Positions 44,760 through 53,913 of a stretch of 64,000 bases of DNA are shown here, in pieces. A program made the translations under genes and the position numbers. The notes beneath the pieces were generated by a model. The model was not told where the DNA came from. It did not search any database and was given only the letters and a program-made list of their open reading frames with translations. Numbering within the stretch: the first letter of the stretch is position 1; the number at the start of each line of letters is the position of its first letter. The DNA comes from Mogibacterium diversum (GTDB taxonomy: Bacteria > Bacillota > Clostridia > Peptostreptococcales > Anaerovoracaceae): positions 1,488,001 through 1,552,000 of the forward strand of contig NZ_CP027228.1 of NCBI RefSeq assembly GCF_002998925.1. Direction: 5' to 3'.

Positions 44760-46694
44760 TTACTTTTCTTCTATCGGTTTTTTCTCGGCTATCACAACTC
44801 TGTTCATTCCAGCCAAATCCTTGATAATCGCCGCTGGCTTATAGTAGTGCGTTCTCTCTAGCAGGAATGAAACAGCCTCACCCTGATCATATCCGATCTC
44901 AAGTGCGAGCACTCCACCTTCCTTGAGGTGGGCAGCAGCGTTATTTGCAATAACCTTATATGCATCAAGTCCATCCTCACCACCGTCCAGTGCAAGTCTT
45001 GGTTCGTGATCCTTCACCTCTGGGTCGAGCGTCTCGATGATCTCTGACTTGATGTAAGGTGGGTTGCTGACGATTAGGTCGAACTTCTCATCTGTATCAA
45101 GTGACGAGAACATGTTGCCGAGTGCAAAGCTTACCCTATCCAGCACATCGTTAATTTCTGCATTCTTTCTTGCGACCTCTAGTGCTTTCTCACTGATGTC
45201 CGCAAGCTTGACACGAGCACCTGGAGCTAGGCTCGCAATCGAAATTCCAATCGCACCGCTACCTGTACACATATCGAGTACCTCTGGGCTCTCGAGCTCC
45301 ATGCCACTGATGATGCCGAGCACCTGTTCTACGAGCACCTCCGTGTCGAGTCTTGGGATGAGGACATTTTCATTTACACAGAACGGCAGACCCATGAATT
45401 CCTGTACCTTTGTGATGTACTGAAGCGGAACTCCCGCCGCACGCTGGTCGATTCTCTCCCTATATGCTTCTACGTCAGAACTATCGAGCAGCTCTGTGTC
45501 TCTCGTTATTATCTCATTATGTGTAAATCCAGTTACGTAGCAGAATATATCATCCGCATCTCCGTTTGGATTGCTGATGCCTGCTTCTCCTAGCTTCGCC
45601 CTACCAGCGCGAACTAGGTTCTTGACCATCGTTTCGTCTTCGCTATACCTCTTATCTTCAAGATTGTCGAAAATCGAATCGCGCTCTTCCTCTTCATTTG
45701 CCGCCTCTAGGTCGTCGCTGATATCTTCATCCTGTTTGCTGATTACACCCGGTTCAAGTTCACCAAGCACAGCCTTAAGTGATGTTATCGCAACTTCAAG
45801 CTGCTCTTCGTCTGGCTCTCTAGTTGTTAGCTTCTGCATCATGAGGCCTGGCCAGCTTAGCACCCTAACGACCGCATTATCACTTCTGCCCGCCCACCTT
45901 AGGAGCTCGTAGCTGATACCTGCGATTACTGGCATCAGAAGAAGCCTAGATATGATTCGCCATGCTAGATTTGGCCATCCGAGAAATGAGAACAGCACAA
46001 GGCTGATAATCATTACGAACATGAGGAAACTAGTCCCGCAGCGAGGATGAAGCGTGTAAAACTCCTTGGCATTTGCAGGAGTTAGCTCAAGACCATTCTC
46101 AAAGCAGTGAATCGTCTCGTGCTCCGCACCGTGATACTGAAACAGTCTCTTGACGTCATTCATCTTGGAAATTGCCAGCACATACAGCACGAAAACAGCT
46201 AGCCTCAGTACACCTTCCGCTAGGTTGAGCAGTACCGTGTTCTTGGTCACGTGCTTAAGCAGATTTACGCTATAAGTCGGCATGATTACGAACACGACAA
46301 CTGTGATGAGCAGCGATATCGCCACCGAGATGCCAAGCATAACATTCCACACTGTCTTAGGGCTGAACTTTCTCTCCAGCCACTGGTCGAGCTTACTAGG
46401 CTCTTCTTGTTCCTCTTCAGGCATTGCTTCTTCGAGGATTTCGGATGAGCGCATAAGAGTCTTCATCCCAGAGATCAGCGATGAGAAAAAACTCACCACT
46501 CCTCTCACAAACGGTACCTTCGTCACCTTAGAAGGTGTCTTGATATCCTCTATCTCTAGTTTTATATCTCCATTAGGAAGTCTGACCGCAAGTGCCTGTT
46601 TGTCCGCACCGCGCATCATTACGCCTTCCATTACCGCCTGACCGCCAATCTTGGTCGGCTTAGCGTCCTTGATGAAAATCTTACTATAATCCAT
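44760..46694 (-). CDS. prmC: Fusion of YqhQ (DUF1385) and PrmC release-factor glutamine methyltransferase
   Basis: 644 residues, one continuous frame. Residues 1-320 are a full DUF1385/YqhQ membrane protein: GGQAVMEGVMMRG near the start, two or three membrane helices (about 120-180), YHGAEHETIHCFE, HPRCGTSFLMFVMI and further helices. An acidic linker (about 320-365, DDLEAANEEEERDSI) leads to a complete PrmC with SAM motif DMCTGSG at 474-480 and catalytic NPPY at 544-547. PrmC methylates the glutamine of GGQ in RF1 and RF2. The genes are separate neighbours in most Clostridia; here the methyltransferase would be tethered to the membrane. The ATG follows GGAGGG, 14 bases after rho. Confidence 0.92.
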   Translation of the reverse strand: MDYSKIFIKDAKPTKIGGQAVMEGVMMRGADKQALAVRLPNGDIKLEIEDIKTPSKVTKVPFVRGVVSFFSSLISGMKTLMRSSEILEEAMPEEEQEEPSKLDQWLERKFSPKTVWNVMLGISVAISLLITVVVFVIMPTYSVNLLKHVTKNTVLLNLAEGVLRLAVFVLYVLAISKMNDVKRLFQYHGAEHETIHCFENGLELTPANAKEFYTLHPRCGTSFLMFVMIISLVLFSFLGWPNLAWRIISRLLLMPVIAGISYELLRWAGRSDNAVVRVLSWPGLMMQKLTTREPDEEQLEVAITSLKAVLGELEPGVISKQDEDISDDLEAANEEEERDSIFDNLEDKRYSEDETMVKNLVRAGRAKLGEAGISNPNGDADDIFCYVTGFTHNEIITRDTELLDSSDVEAYRERIDQRAAGVPLQYITKVQEFMGLPFCVNENVLIPRLDTEVLVEQVLGIISGMELESPEVLDMCTGSGAIGISIASLAPGARVKLADISEKALEVARKNAEINDVLDRVSFALGNMFSSLDTDEKFDLIVSNPPYIKSEIIETLDPEVKDHEPRLALDGGEDGLDAYKVIANNAAAHLKEGGVLALEIGYDQGEAVSFLLERTHYYKPAAIIKDLAGMNRVVIAEKKPIEEK

Positions 46695-46708
46695 CTTCCC
46701 TCCGACTG

Positions 46709-48094
46709 TTAGAAATTCAGCTCCTTGAGCATCACATCTACGAAGTCCTTATTGCACTTGGTATGGCTCAGGTTGTCGAGCACCTTCTCCGCAACATCAG
46801 CAGGATTTCCCGCAGCCATCTCTCTTCTCATCATGTTCATCACGAGATATTCGTTATCATCTAAGAGTAGCTCTTCCTTTCTCGTGCTGGACTTTGCCAA
46901 GTCGATCGCAGGGAATATTCTGCGCTCGCTTAACTGTCTATCGAGGTGAAGCTCCATGTTACCTGTACCTTTGAATTCCTCATATATTACATCGTCCATC
47001 CTGCTTCCCGTGTCGACGAGTGCAGTTGCGAGTATCGTTATACTGCCGCCCTCCTCGAGGTTACGTGCCGCACCAAAAAATTTCTTTGGAGCATGAAGAG
47101 CCCCAGGATCAAGTCCGCCAGATAGCGTTCTTCCCGACGATGGCGTCTCCATATTGTATGCGCGAGCGAGCCTTGTGATGCTGTCCAGTAGAATGACTAC
47201 GTCTTTACCCTCTTCGGCTAGTCGCTTCGCCCTCTGGATTACCATCTCAGCAACCTTTACGTGGTGCGCAGGCAGTTCGTCGAATGTCGAATATATTACC
47301 TCAGAACGAGTGAGCGCCCTCTTCATATCCGTAACCTCTTCAGGTCTCTCGTCTACGAGGAGTACAATCATCTCAATCTCTGGATATTTCTTCTCTATGC
47401 TCGCTGCTATCTGTTTGAGCAGAACCGTTTTACCCGCCTTAGGCTGAGCTACGATAAGACCTCTCTGTCCCTTGCCGATAGGTGCAACTAAATCCATGGC
47501 TCTCATAGCCAGCTTGATGCTGGTGTCTTCGAGGACGATTCTCTCATTCGGGAAAATCGGTGTCAGTCTATCAAAATGAGGTCTTCTCCTCGCGCTAATC
47601 GGCGTCTCTCCGTTCACTTCCTTTACGTATAGGAGTGCTCCGAATCTCTCACCCTGATTAGGATGCCTCGAGATACAGCGAATCTTATCGCCAGTTCTGA
47701 GACCGAACCTTCTAATCTGAGTCTGTGACACATAGATATCCTTCTCGGATGTCAGAAAGTTGTTGAATCTCAGGAATCCAAATCCCGCTTCTGCGATATC
47801 GAGGATTCCCTCGACCTCTGGACGCTCTTGTACGATTTCTGTTACTTTGGTTTCATCTGAGGCATCAGAGGACTCTTCATTCGCTCCAGCCTCAACCTCT
47901 TCAGAATTAATTGCTTTGTCATTTAGCGTTTCAGTTTCGCTCGAAGCGAAAGCTTCACCTACTAAGGAAGCCTCTGCAGAGTCATATGTTTCAGTGCTTT
48001 CACGAGCTTCCGCTTCCTTTGTTTTTTTTGTGGTCTTTTTAGCTTTCGTAGCCACTGCTGACTCCTTAGCTGTGCTTTTCTTTTCTTTTTCCAT
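46709..48094 (-). CDS. rho: Transcription termination factor Rho
   Basis: 461 residues. A low-complexity N-terminus (1-90, Lys/Thr rich then Glu/Ser rich) replaces the usual Rho_N helical domain. The cold-shock-like RNA-binding domain is 94-165 (GILDIAEAGFGFLRF), followed by the ATPase with Walker A AQPKAGKT at 216-223 and Q/R-loop regions. Hexameric helicase ending transcription. The ATG follows GGGAGG. First of rho, yqhQ-prmC and ddl. Confidence 0.97.
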   Translation of the reverse strand: MEKEKKSTAKESAVATKAKKTTKKTKEAEARESTETYDSAEASLVGEAFASSETETLNDKAINSEEVEAGANEESSDASDETKVTEIVQERPEVEGILDIAEAGFGFLRFNNFLTSEKDIYVSQTQIRRFGLRTGDKIRCISRHPNQGERFGALLYVKEVNGETPISARRRPHFDRLTPIFPNERIVLEDTSIKLAMRAMDLVAPIGKGQRGLIVAQPKAGKTVLLKQIAASIEKKYPEIEMIVLLVDERPEEVTDMKRALTRSEVIYSTFDELPAHHVKVAEMVIQRAKRLAEEGKDVVILLDSITRLARAYNMETPSSGRTLSGGLDPGALHAPKKFFGAARNLEEGGSITILATALVDTGSRMDDVIYEEFKGTGNMELHLDRQLSERRIFPAIDLAKSSTRKEELLLDDNEYLVMNMMRREMAAGNPADVAEKVLDNLSHTKCNKDFVDVMLKELNF

Positions 48095-48108
48095 TGTTCC
48101 TCCCAGGA

Positions 48109-50202
48109 CTATAGCTCCTCATTGCCGCCTATCGTTGATAAGATTGTCTCATCTTTGGAGTCAATCTGGCTCACTCGTAGCTTCTTAACGTCCTTTTGGT
48201 CGATTTTTTCACTGAGGCCGAGTAATGTCGGACTTAGATATACTGTCTTTAGCACTTTTCCATCTAGGCTGACTGTACTGTGCTCCGTGAAATTCTGTCC
48301 TTTTATGTAGTATTTCTTGCCGATTGAAATTATGCCATCAATCTTGATTTTCTTGTATCCCATGCGCATCTTTGTCCGCTTATATGGATTCTTACCGCCA
48401 AATACATAGTTCTTCCCATATAGCATGTCATAAGCGAGCGCCTTCAGGTTCTTTTCGTAGTCTTTAGAGTTCTTGTCCGCAGTCTGTTCGTAATCAAAGA
48501 TTACACCTTGATGACCTAGCCCGACATTCTTAAGAATATCCGCAGTAACCTCATATGACGTGATATCCTTGTCCTTCTTTTTAAGACCGATATTGTCCCA
48601 TATTACATATCTGGTCTGGTAGAGGTCTCCTGTGCCGTACTCAGACTCCTTGATATCGAGTGCAGGGATGTGGTCTCCGTAGATTAGCACGACGGTAGGC
48701 TCGCCAGATTCTTCTATCTTCTTTAACAAGTCTCCTGTAAACTCATCCATCTCGTGGAGTTCATTCACGTAGTATTCGTACTTCCACTTAGTAGCTTCAT
48801 CCTTTGCAGTTACCGTTGTATATGGATCCTTGAACACTCGCTCCGTCGGATATGCACCATGCCCTTGTACTGAGATGATATGAAGTAAATCTCTCGTATC
48901 TGACCTCTTAATTATATTCATAATATCGTCGGTCATGACCTTATCCTTCGCCCAGCCAGTTGGCGTTTTGACGATGTTGTTCATGTATTCGAGTGATGTG
49001 AAGTTGTCAAATCCGAGCGATGCATATACCTCATTACGGTTATAGAACAATGCTCTGTGGTCGTGCATTGCGTGCGTATCATATCCGTGACTCTTTAGCA
49101 CATATCCGAGACTCTCGAGAGATTGCTCGCGAAGCTTGCCCTTATATGGATATTCTCCCGGTCCAAAGAACCTAGAGCTGATACCTGTTAGCACCTCGAA
49201 CTCCGTGTTGGCCGTTCCTGCTCCGCATGCCGGAACCTTAAACCAACCTGTAGAGTAGTTCTTCATTAGATTGGTGAAGTTCGGCGTTGGGTCATTTGAA
49301 ACCTTGATATTCTTATAATCCTGTGCATAAGAGAACGACTCAAGCTGCAAGATGATGATATTAGGATATTTCTTTGCATCATTTTTCTGCACTAGTTTGG
49401 TATTTGTACCATTCTTAGTGTAATTTTCAAGGATTGATTGAATTTCTTTCTTTGAGTAATGGTTTGGCTTCCTGATTCCTTTATTTACAGAGGTATTTAA
49501 GAAACAATACGCAAATCCATAATCTCTATACGCATAGTTGAGATTTCCGAAGAACGTGCTTAGCGCCTTAGTCTCAATCAGACCGAAAGTGCCACCAAAG
49601 CATGTTGCAATTACTACAACGATTATACCTAGCTCTTTCTTGTAATTTAAGTTTGTCCACTTATAGCAATTTATGTAATAAAGCACGACTATGAGCAGTG
49701 CAACACCAATAATCGCAGCGCCTAGGGTTATCTGGGCCTTCGAATAATATGTGGTTAGCAGCGAGAAGCCGTCCTTTGTGTTTTGCAAATCATAAAGTGT
49801 GAATGGAGTCATTCGCTTGAGCAAGATGACACCGTTGACAGTTCCTAGAATCCCCCAGACTGTACATAGTATCAGGAATGCAAAGCCACGCTTTCTGAAC
49901 ATAAGCGCGAGGCACATCGTTGCGAAGATAATCAAACAGTTATATAAGAAAATAATCGGATGCTTGAATAAAAACATAGCTCCATCGAAGACCCCACTCG
50001 TAATTCGTGCGAATGTCTCGATGTATAAATTCATCAAAATTGATGCAATTGCAAGCTTTAAAATGAACTTTCGATCATGTAGCTTTCCGTCATTTAATTT
50101 CGGCACCTTCTTTGGAAATTTCGCACGGTACTTGTCATGCACCTTGTGTGCGCCACCCTTTATCTTTGCCAGAACCCCTCTACAGAAATTCTTAACTTTC
50201 AT
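48109..50202 (-). CDS. LTA synthase-family phosphoglycerol transferase-like protein
   Basis: 697 residues. Five N-terminal membrane helices (about 45-230) and an extracellular sulfatase-fold domain. The nucleophile Thr is in the CGAGTANTEFEVLTG motif, and GDHIPALD carries C-terminal metal ligands. The last 90 residues are an extra beta-rich, TIG-like tail (KYYIKGQNFTEHSTVSLDG), unusual for LtaS. The family polymerises glycerol-phosphate into lipoteichoic acid or related polymers. Which polymer is unknown. The ATG follows AAGGAG. Confidence 0.85.
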   Translation of the reverse strand: MKVKNFCRGVLAKIKGGAHKVHDKYRAKFPKKVPKLNDGKLHDRKFILKLAIASILMNLYIETFARITSGVFDGAMFLFKHPIIFLYNCLIIFATMCLALMFRKRGFAFLILCTVWGILGTVNGVILLKRMTPFTLYDLQNTKDGFSLLTTYYSKAQITLGAAIIGVALLIVVLYYINCYKWTNLNYKKELGIIVVVIATCFGGTFGLIETKALSTFFGNLNYAYRDYGFAYCFLNTSVNKGIRKPNHYSKKEIQSILENYTKNGTNTKLVQKNDAKKYPNIIILQLESFSYAQDYKNIKVSNDPTPNFTNLMKNYSTGWFKVPACGAGTANTEFEVLTGISSRFFGPGEYPYKGKLREQSLESLGYVLKSHGYDTHAMHDHRALFYNRNEVYASLGFDNFTSLEYMNNIVKTPTGWAKDKVMTDDIMNIIKRSDTRDLLHIISVQGHGAYPTERVFKDPYTTVTAKDEATKWKYEYYVNELHEMDEFTGDLLKKIEESGEPTVVLIYGDHIPALDIKESEYGTGDLYQTRYVIWDNIGLKKKDKDITSYEVTADILKNVGLGHQGVIFDYEQTADKNSKDYEKNLKALAYDMLYGKNYVFGGKNPYKRTKMRMGYKKIKIDGIISIGKKYYIKGQNFTEHSTVSLDGKVLKTVYLSPTLLGLSEKIDQKDVKKLRVSQIDSKDETILSTIGGNEEL

Positions 50203-50208
50203 ATTAAG

Positions 50209-51084
50209 TTACTCCTTCCAAATGGAATTGGATAATTCCGCAAATTCTTCCATCGTAAGCGTTTCCGCCCTGCGCGATGGGTCTATATTAGCACTTTCAA
50301 GTGCATGCTTTATGACGTCTTTGTTAACATCATCTAGTGCTTGTAGGGAATTTAGAAGCGTCTTGCGCCTCATCGAAAAACCTGCTTTTATGCACCTAAA
50401 GAAATTGTTTTCATCGTTAACTTGTACCGCTAGCTTATCTCTCATATTGAGTCTGAGTACCACCGAATCCACTTTTGGCACCGGATAGAATGATTCGCGT
50501 GAAACATCGCAAACCTTATCCACTGTACACCTATAATGAACCGCATATGTAATCGCTCCAGCTAGCTTAGTTCCCGGCTCGGCCGCAATTCTATCTCCGA
50601 CCTCCTTCTGCATCATAACAGTAAGGCTTTCAAATCTCGCCTTCGACTCAATCAGCTTAGTGATTATCGGCGTCGTTATGTAGTATGGTAGATTTCCGAC
50701 TATCCTCGTCTTCGTAAGTCCATGGGCTCTCATGCTTTCGTCCACAATTGATTTGATATCAACTTTTAGAATATCCTCGTGGATAACTTCAAAGTTATCG
50801 TGCAGTGCAAACTTGGTGCGCAGGATAGGTATTAGCCTATCATCAAGCTCTATTGCGATAACGTAGCCAGCATCATCTATGAGCTCTGATGTAAGAGCAC
50901 CTTCACCCGGCCCGATTTCGACAACCAAGGTCTGCTCATCTATTTCACTACCCTCTACTATGTCGTCTATTACGCTTTGGTCATTTAGGAAGTTCTGTCC
51001 GAGACTCTTCGCGTGCTTAAAGCCATGCGGTGCCCGTCCGCTACCGGTATTATACTTCCCTTTGTGTTTCGATTTATTTCCCAA
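50209..51084 (-). CDS. rsmA: 16S rRNA dimethyladenosine transferase
   Basis: 291 residues. The start is TTG at 51084 with a weak GAGAGA site, as no ATG fits before the conserved SLGQNFLND. SAM-binding VVEIGPGEGALT and the catalytic NLPYY (NLPYYITTPI) are present. Dimethylates A1518 and A1519 of 16S rRNA (E. coli numbering). Immediately downstream of rnmV (17 bases), the order seen throughout Firmicutes. The gene holds a degenerate parS-like sequence at 50491-50506. Confidence 0.95.
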   Translation of the reverse strand: MGNKSKHKGKYNTGSGRAPHGFKHAKSLGQNFLNDQSVIDDIVEGSEIDEQTLVVEIGPGEGALTSELIDDAGYVIAIELDDRLIPILRTKFALHDNFEVIHEDILKVDIKSIVDESMRAHGLTKTRIVGNLPYYITTPIITKLIESKARFESLTVMMQKEVGDRIAAEPGTKLAGAITYAVHYRCTVDKVCDVSRESFYPVPKVDSVVLRLNMRDKLAVQVNDENNFFRCIKAGFSMRRKTLLNSLQALDDVNKDVIKHALESANIDPSRRAETLTMEEFAELSNSIWKE

Positions 51085-51101
51085 TTTTTTCTCTCTATTT
51101 C

Positions 51102-51707
51102 TCAGTTTTGTGCATTAGTATTTAAATTTTCTGCCTTGACCTTTATAAGTGCTGCTTCAAGATCTGTTTTAGATATTCCAAATCCGTTCAGCTTTCTTAG
51201 AAATGCTTTTCCGTTTCCATACCCTATTCCGAGCTCTGCCCCCACATGTTCTCGAAGCACCGAAGCCTGCTGTCCTCCGACGAGCTCCAGTTCATTAAGA
51301 TCGTCCATAGTTATGTTATCTTGCTTAGCACTCTTGGTGATGCCATGAACCTTAGTTAACGCATCTCTAATGGCCTCTGGCGCCGCATTTTCAACTCCGA
51401 TATCATCGTCCCTAATTGCCTCTGATTTTGGTAAATATGCATGCAATGCTTTCGGAAATTTTGCCGTTAACTTTCGCCTTATTTCCTCACCAGAATAGTC
51501 GGGATCAGTCAAGATAATAATACCTTTTTCGTTATATGCTTTCTCGATCAGCCCCCAGGTCTCACTCGTTATTCCAAATCCATGCGTTGCAATAATTAGC
51601 GCATCGCAAGCTTTTGCTACAGCATCGACATCGTCACGACCTTCTACGACTATCGCCTCGTTTATGATCAGCCTATCCGCTCTCTCCAAATTATTTGTCT
51701 TTTGCAT
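51102..51707 (-). CDS. rnmV: Ribonuclease M5
   Basis: 201 residues from the ATG at 51707, after AAGGATAAGGA. The frame extends upstream but without a ribosome site. Toprim domain with IVVEGRDDVDAV (catalytic Glu) and ILTDPDYSGEEIRR; the C-terminal DUF4093 part follows. Cleaves the 5S rRNA precursor. The start overlaps the end of the DivIC-like gene by 17 bases, so translation is coupled. Confidence 0.94.
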   Translation of the reverse strand: MQKTNNLERADRLIINEAIVVEGRDDVDAVAKACDALIIATHGFGITSETWGLIEKAYNEKGIIILTDPDYSGEEIRRKLTAKFPKALHAYLPKSEAIRDDDIGVENAAPEAIRDALTKVHGITKSAKQDNITMDDLNELELVGGQQASVLREHVGAELGIGYGNGKAFLRKLNGFGISKTDLEAALIKVKAENLNTNAQN

Positions 51708-52116
51708 TATCCTTATCCTTCTCATTAGGAAATACAAATAGGATTTCATCTGGATCAACAAGCCTTAGCTGCTTTCGAGCCTGTTCCTCTATATACTCCT
51801 TGCTGTTTACATTCCTGAGCTCAATTTTGAGTTCTTTTCTCTGTTCTATGAGCTCTTTCTGCTTATGCTTAAGCCTTCTATTCTCGAGCTCAAGTTTGAC
51901 TATATTGCGAACTGACGCCGCGAGCAACAGCAAAACCACAGCCACAATTATCAAATTGCGCCTGTTTGCAGGTTTTGAAAAAATTCCTCTTGTACCGAAT
52001 TTCTTCTTTTTCTGTTTTTCCCTAGTCGTCTGCCTAGTTTCTCTGCTTTCAGTTGAGGCTGTGGCCACCCTATCGGATGACCTCAGCTCTCTGTTCTTCT
52101 TTCTGCTTTTGCACAT
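51691..52116 (-). CDS. DivIC/FtsB-family septum formation initiator
   Basis: 141 residues. A basic N-terminal cytosolic part (1-50), one membrane helix (LIIVAVVLLLLAASV, about 55-70) and an extracellular coiled coil (LELENRRLKHKQKELIEQRKEL) ending in SKEYIEEQARKQLRLVDPDE, the typical DivIC/FtsB pattern. Part of the divisome FtsQ/DivIB-FtsL complex. The ribosome site is weak. Lies between the M23 peptidase gene and rnmV. Confidence 0.85.
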   Translation of the reverse strand: MCKSRKKNRELRSSDRVATASTESRETRQTTREKQKKKKFGTRGIFSKPANRRNLIIVAVVLLLLAASVRNIVKLELENRRLKHKQKELIEQRKELKIELRNVNSKEYIEEQARKQLRLVDPDEILFVFPNEKDKDNAKDK

Positions 52117-52137
52117 TAAAATCTGTCGTCCCTGTAA

Positions 52138-53913
52138 TTAGAATATGTAGCTCCATGGATCCACAGCCTTTCCTCCGACATGAACCTCGAAGTGAAGGTG
52201 GGAGCCCGTGCTTCGACCTGTATTTCCTACGTTTGCAACTACTTGTCCCTTATATACCTTATCACCGACGCTTACGTTTATCTTGCTGCAGTGTCCATAG
52301 AGTGTTTCCTGTCCATTATCATGCTTGATAATTACACAGTTTCCGTAGCCACCGAACGTGCCGGCCTTCGTAATAGTTCCTCCATCGGCAGCATAAATAG
52401 GTGTTCCTGTTGGACAAGAGAAGTCTAGTCCTTCGTGCATTCTACCCCATCTGCTTCCGAATTTTCCGTTGCTGTTGATAACGTAATTGTTCTTGATAGG
52501 CACTGCATACGAGCCACTCGATGCAGTTTTAGGTTTATCGTTGATTCCGACCTTAACGATTTTCTTAATCGGTTGAACAACTACCTCTTTGTGCTTAATA
52601 TTTCTATTTACTTCTTTTCCGTTTACTTTAGTAATTGTTCCGCTGATTATCTGCCTTCCGTCAACACCTTCCTGTGCGACTAGAGACTCTCCCTTGTAGA
52701 GATCCTTTGTCTCTTGTTTCTCCGTTTCATATGGAATTGTCTCAGACATCTTTCCAGTTTCAACGGTTCTAACTTCAAGCGGTGAAACCTTCTTTTCCAT
52801 GTTTACAAGGTCTCCCGGCTTAAGGTTATTCACGGATTGCTCGCTATTCTTGCCACTCATATCCTTGACGTTTACATCGTACTTCTTAGCGACGCTGTTT
52901 ATGCTCTCGCCTTCTTTTATGATGTGACTCATGTTAATATTTCCGCCGTTAAGGAGTTGCTCCGAAGCCTGCTTTTTACTCTGAACGCTAGTAAGCATTA
53001 CATCCAGCTGTTTAACCTCTACCTTCTTAGCAAACTTAATCTGTTCAAGCTTCATACCTTTTGCAGGTTTTTTATAGTGAGCAAGAGTTTCCTTAACTAA
53101 AGAGTCCGCTGTTCCCCTCGTCTCTACAACCGTCAGCAGTTTGCCGTCCTGATAGACGCCATAAGCAGAAACTTCAATGTCTGTCATATAGGTCAGCTTA
53201 TTCATAACAGTGTCAGCATCATCTAAATCCTTTTCTGCTGCTGAAACCTTCCTAAATGTCACATTGTTACCAGCGATAAACTTAATGCGTGCTCCATTGT
53301 TATTAGAAGACATGTGGTCTCCGGCAACGTCCAAAAGCCCAACAACACTATCCTCAGATTTTACATAACCGAGTACACGCCCGTTATATGCATATTCATA
53401 GACTGTGTAATGCTGCATCGTCAGTAACACACCACAGACCATGATAATTAAAGCAAAAAGCCCACTCACCATCTTGGCGCCACTTCCCTTATATCTGACA
53501 CGCATGTCATGATACTCAGTGGCTAGACTGTAGCCACAGCCGATAAAGAACTTGTCGGAAGCATCTTGGATCCTGTCATGCAGATAGATTGGTGCAGCCG
53601 CTGCCGTAGCCATCGCAGAACCAATTTTATTCCATACTGTAGGTCCCTTTGCTGCTCTTGCCGCCTTCCTCTCTGCCCTGGCTTCACTTTTCTTTTGCTC
53701 TATTGCTCTGACCTTGTCCTGCTTAGCTTGTTTCTTCGCCTTCTTGGCTGCTTTGGCTTTCTCCCTCTTGGCTTCCTTGGATTGTTTGTCAACCGCCTTT
53801 TTTGCTGCCTTCCTCTCTGCCTTAGAGGGAGCCTTTTGCTTTTTCTCCATATTCTCTACATTCTGTAAATTATTTTCTTTATTGTCTACTTTGTTTGCCT
53901 GTCTTTGTTCCAT
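52138..53913 (-). CDS. Membrane-anchored peptidoglycan endopeptidase (LysM, G5, M23)
   Basis: 591 residues. A Lys/Ala/Glu-rich cytosolic N-terminus (1-90), one membrane helix near 155 (MVSGLFALIIMVCGVLL), an extracellular linker, LysM (about 335-385, IIKEGESINSVAKKYDVN), G5 (about 385-465) and a C-terminal LytM domain with HEGLD and HLHFE zinc motifs (YGHC also present). All zinc ligands are intact, so it should be active, cutting peptide cross-links. The ATG follows GAGG and overlaps the DnaD-hybrid gene by 28 bases. Confidence 0.93.
   Translation of the reverse strand: MEQRQANKVDNKENNLQNVENMEKKQKAPSKAERKAAKKAVDKQSKEAKREKAKAAKKAKKQAKQDKVRAIEQKKSEARAERKAARAAKGPTVWNKIGSAMATAAAAPIYLHDRIQDASDKFFIGCGYSLATEYHDMRVRYKGSGAKMVSGLFALIIMVCGVLLTMQHYTVYEYAYNGRVLGYVKSEDSVVGLLDVAGDHMSSNNNGARIKFIAGNNVTFRKVSAAEKDLDDADTVMNKLTYMTDIEVSAYGVYQDGKLLTVVETRGTADSLVKETLAHYKKPAKGMKLEQIKFAKKVEVKQLDVMLTSVQSKKQASEQLLNGGNINMSHIIKEGESINSVAKKYDVNVKDMSGKNSEQSVNNLKPGDLVNMEKKVSPLEVRTVETGKMSETIPYETEKQETKDLYKGESLVAQEGVDGRQIISGTITKVNGKEVNRNIKHKEVVVQPIKKIVKVGINDKPKTASSGSYAVPIKNNYVINSNGKFGSRWGRMHEGLDFSCPTGTPIYAADGGTITKAGTFGGYGNCVIIKHDNGQETLYGHCSKINVSVGDKVYKGQVVANVGNTGRSTGSHLHFEVHVGGKAVDPWSYIF

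Noticed and set aside
51708..51761. Upstream extension of rnmV
   Set aside because: The frame is open for 18 more codons, but they lack a ribosome site and overlap the DivIC-like gene; the ATG at 51707 has AAGGATAAGGA.
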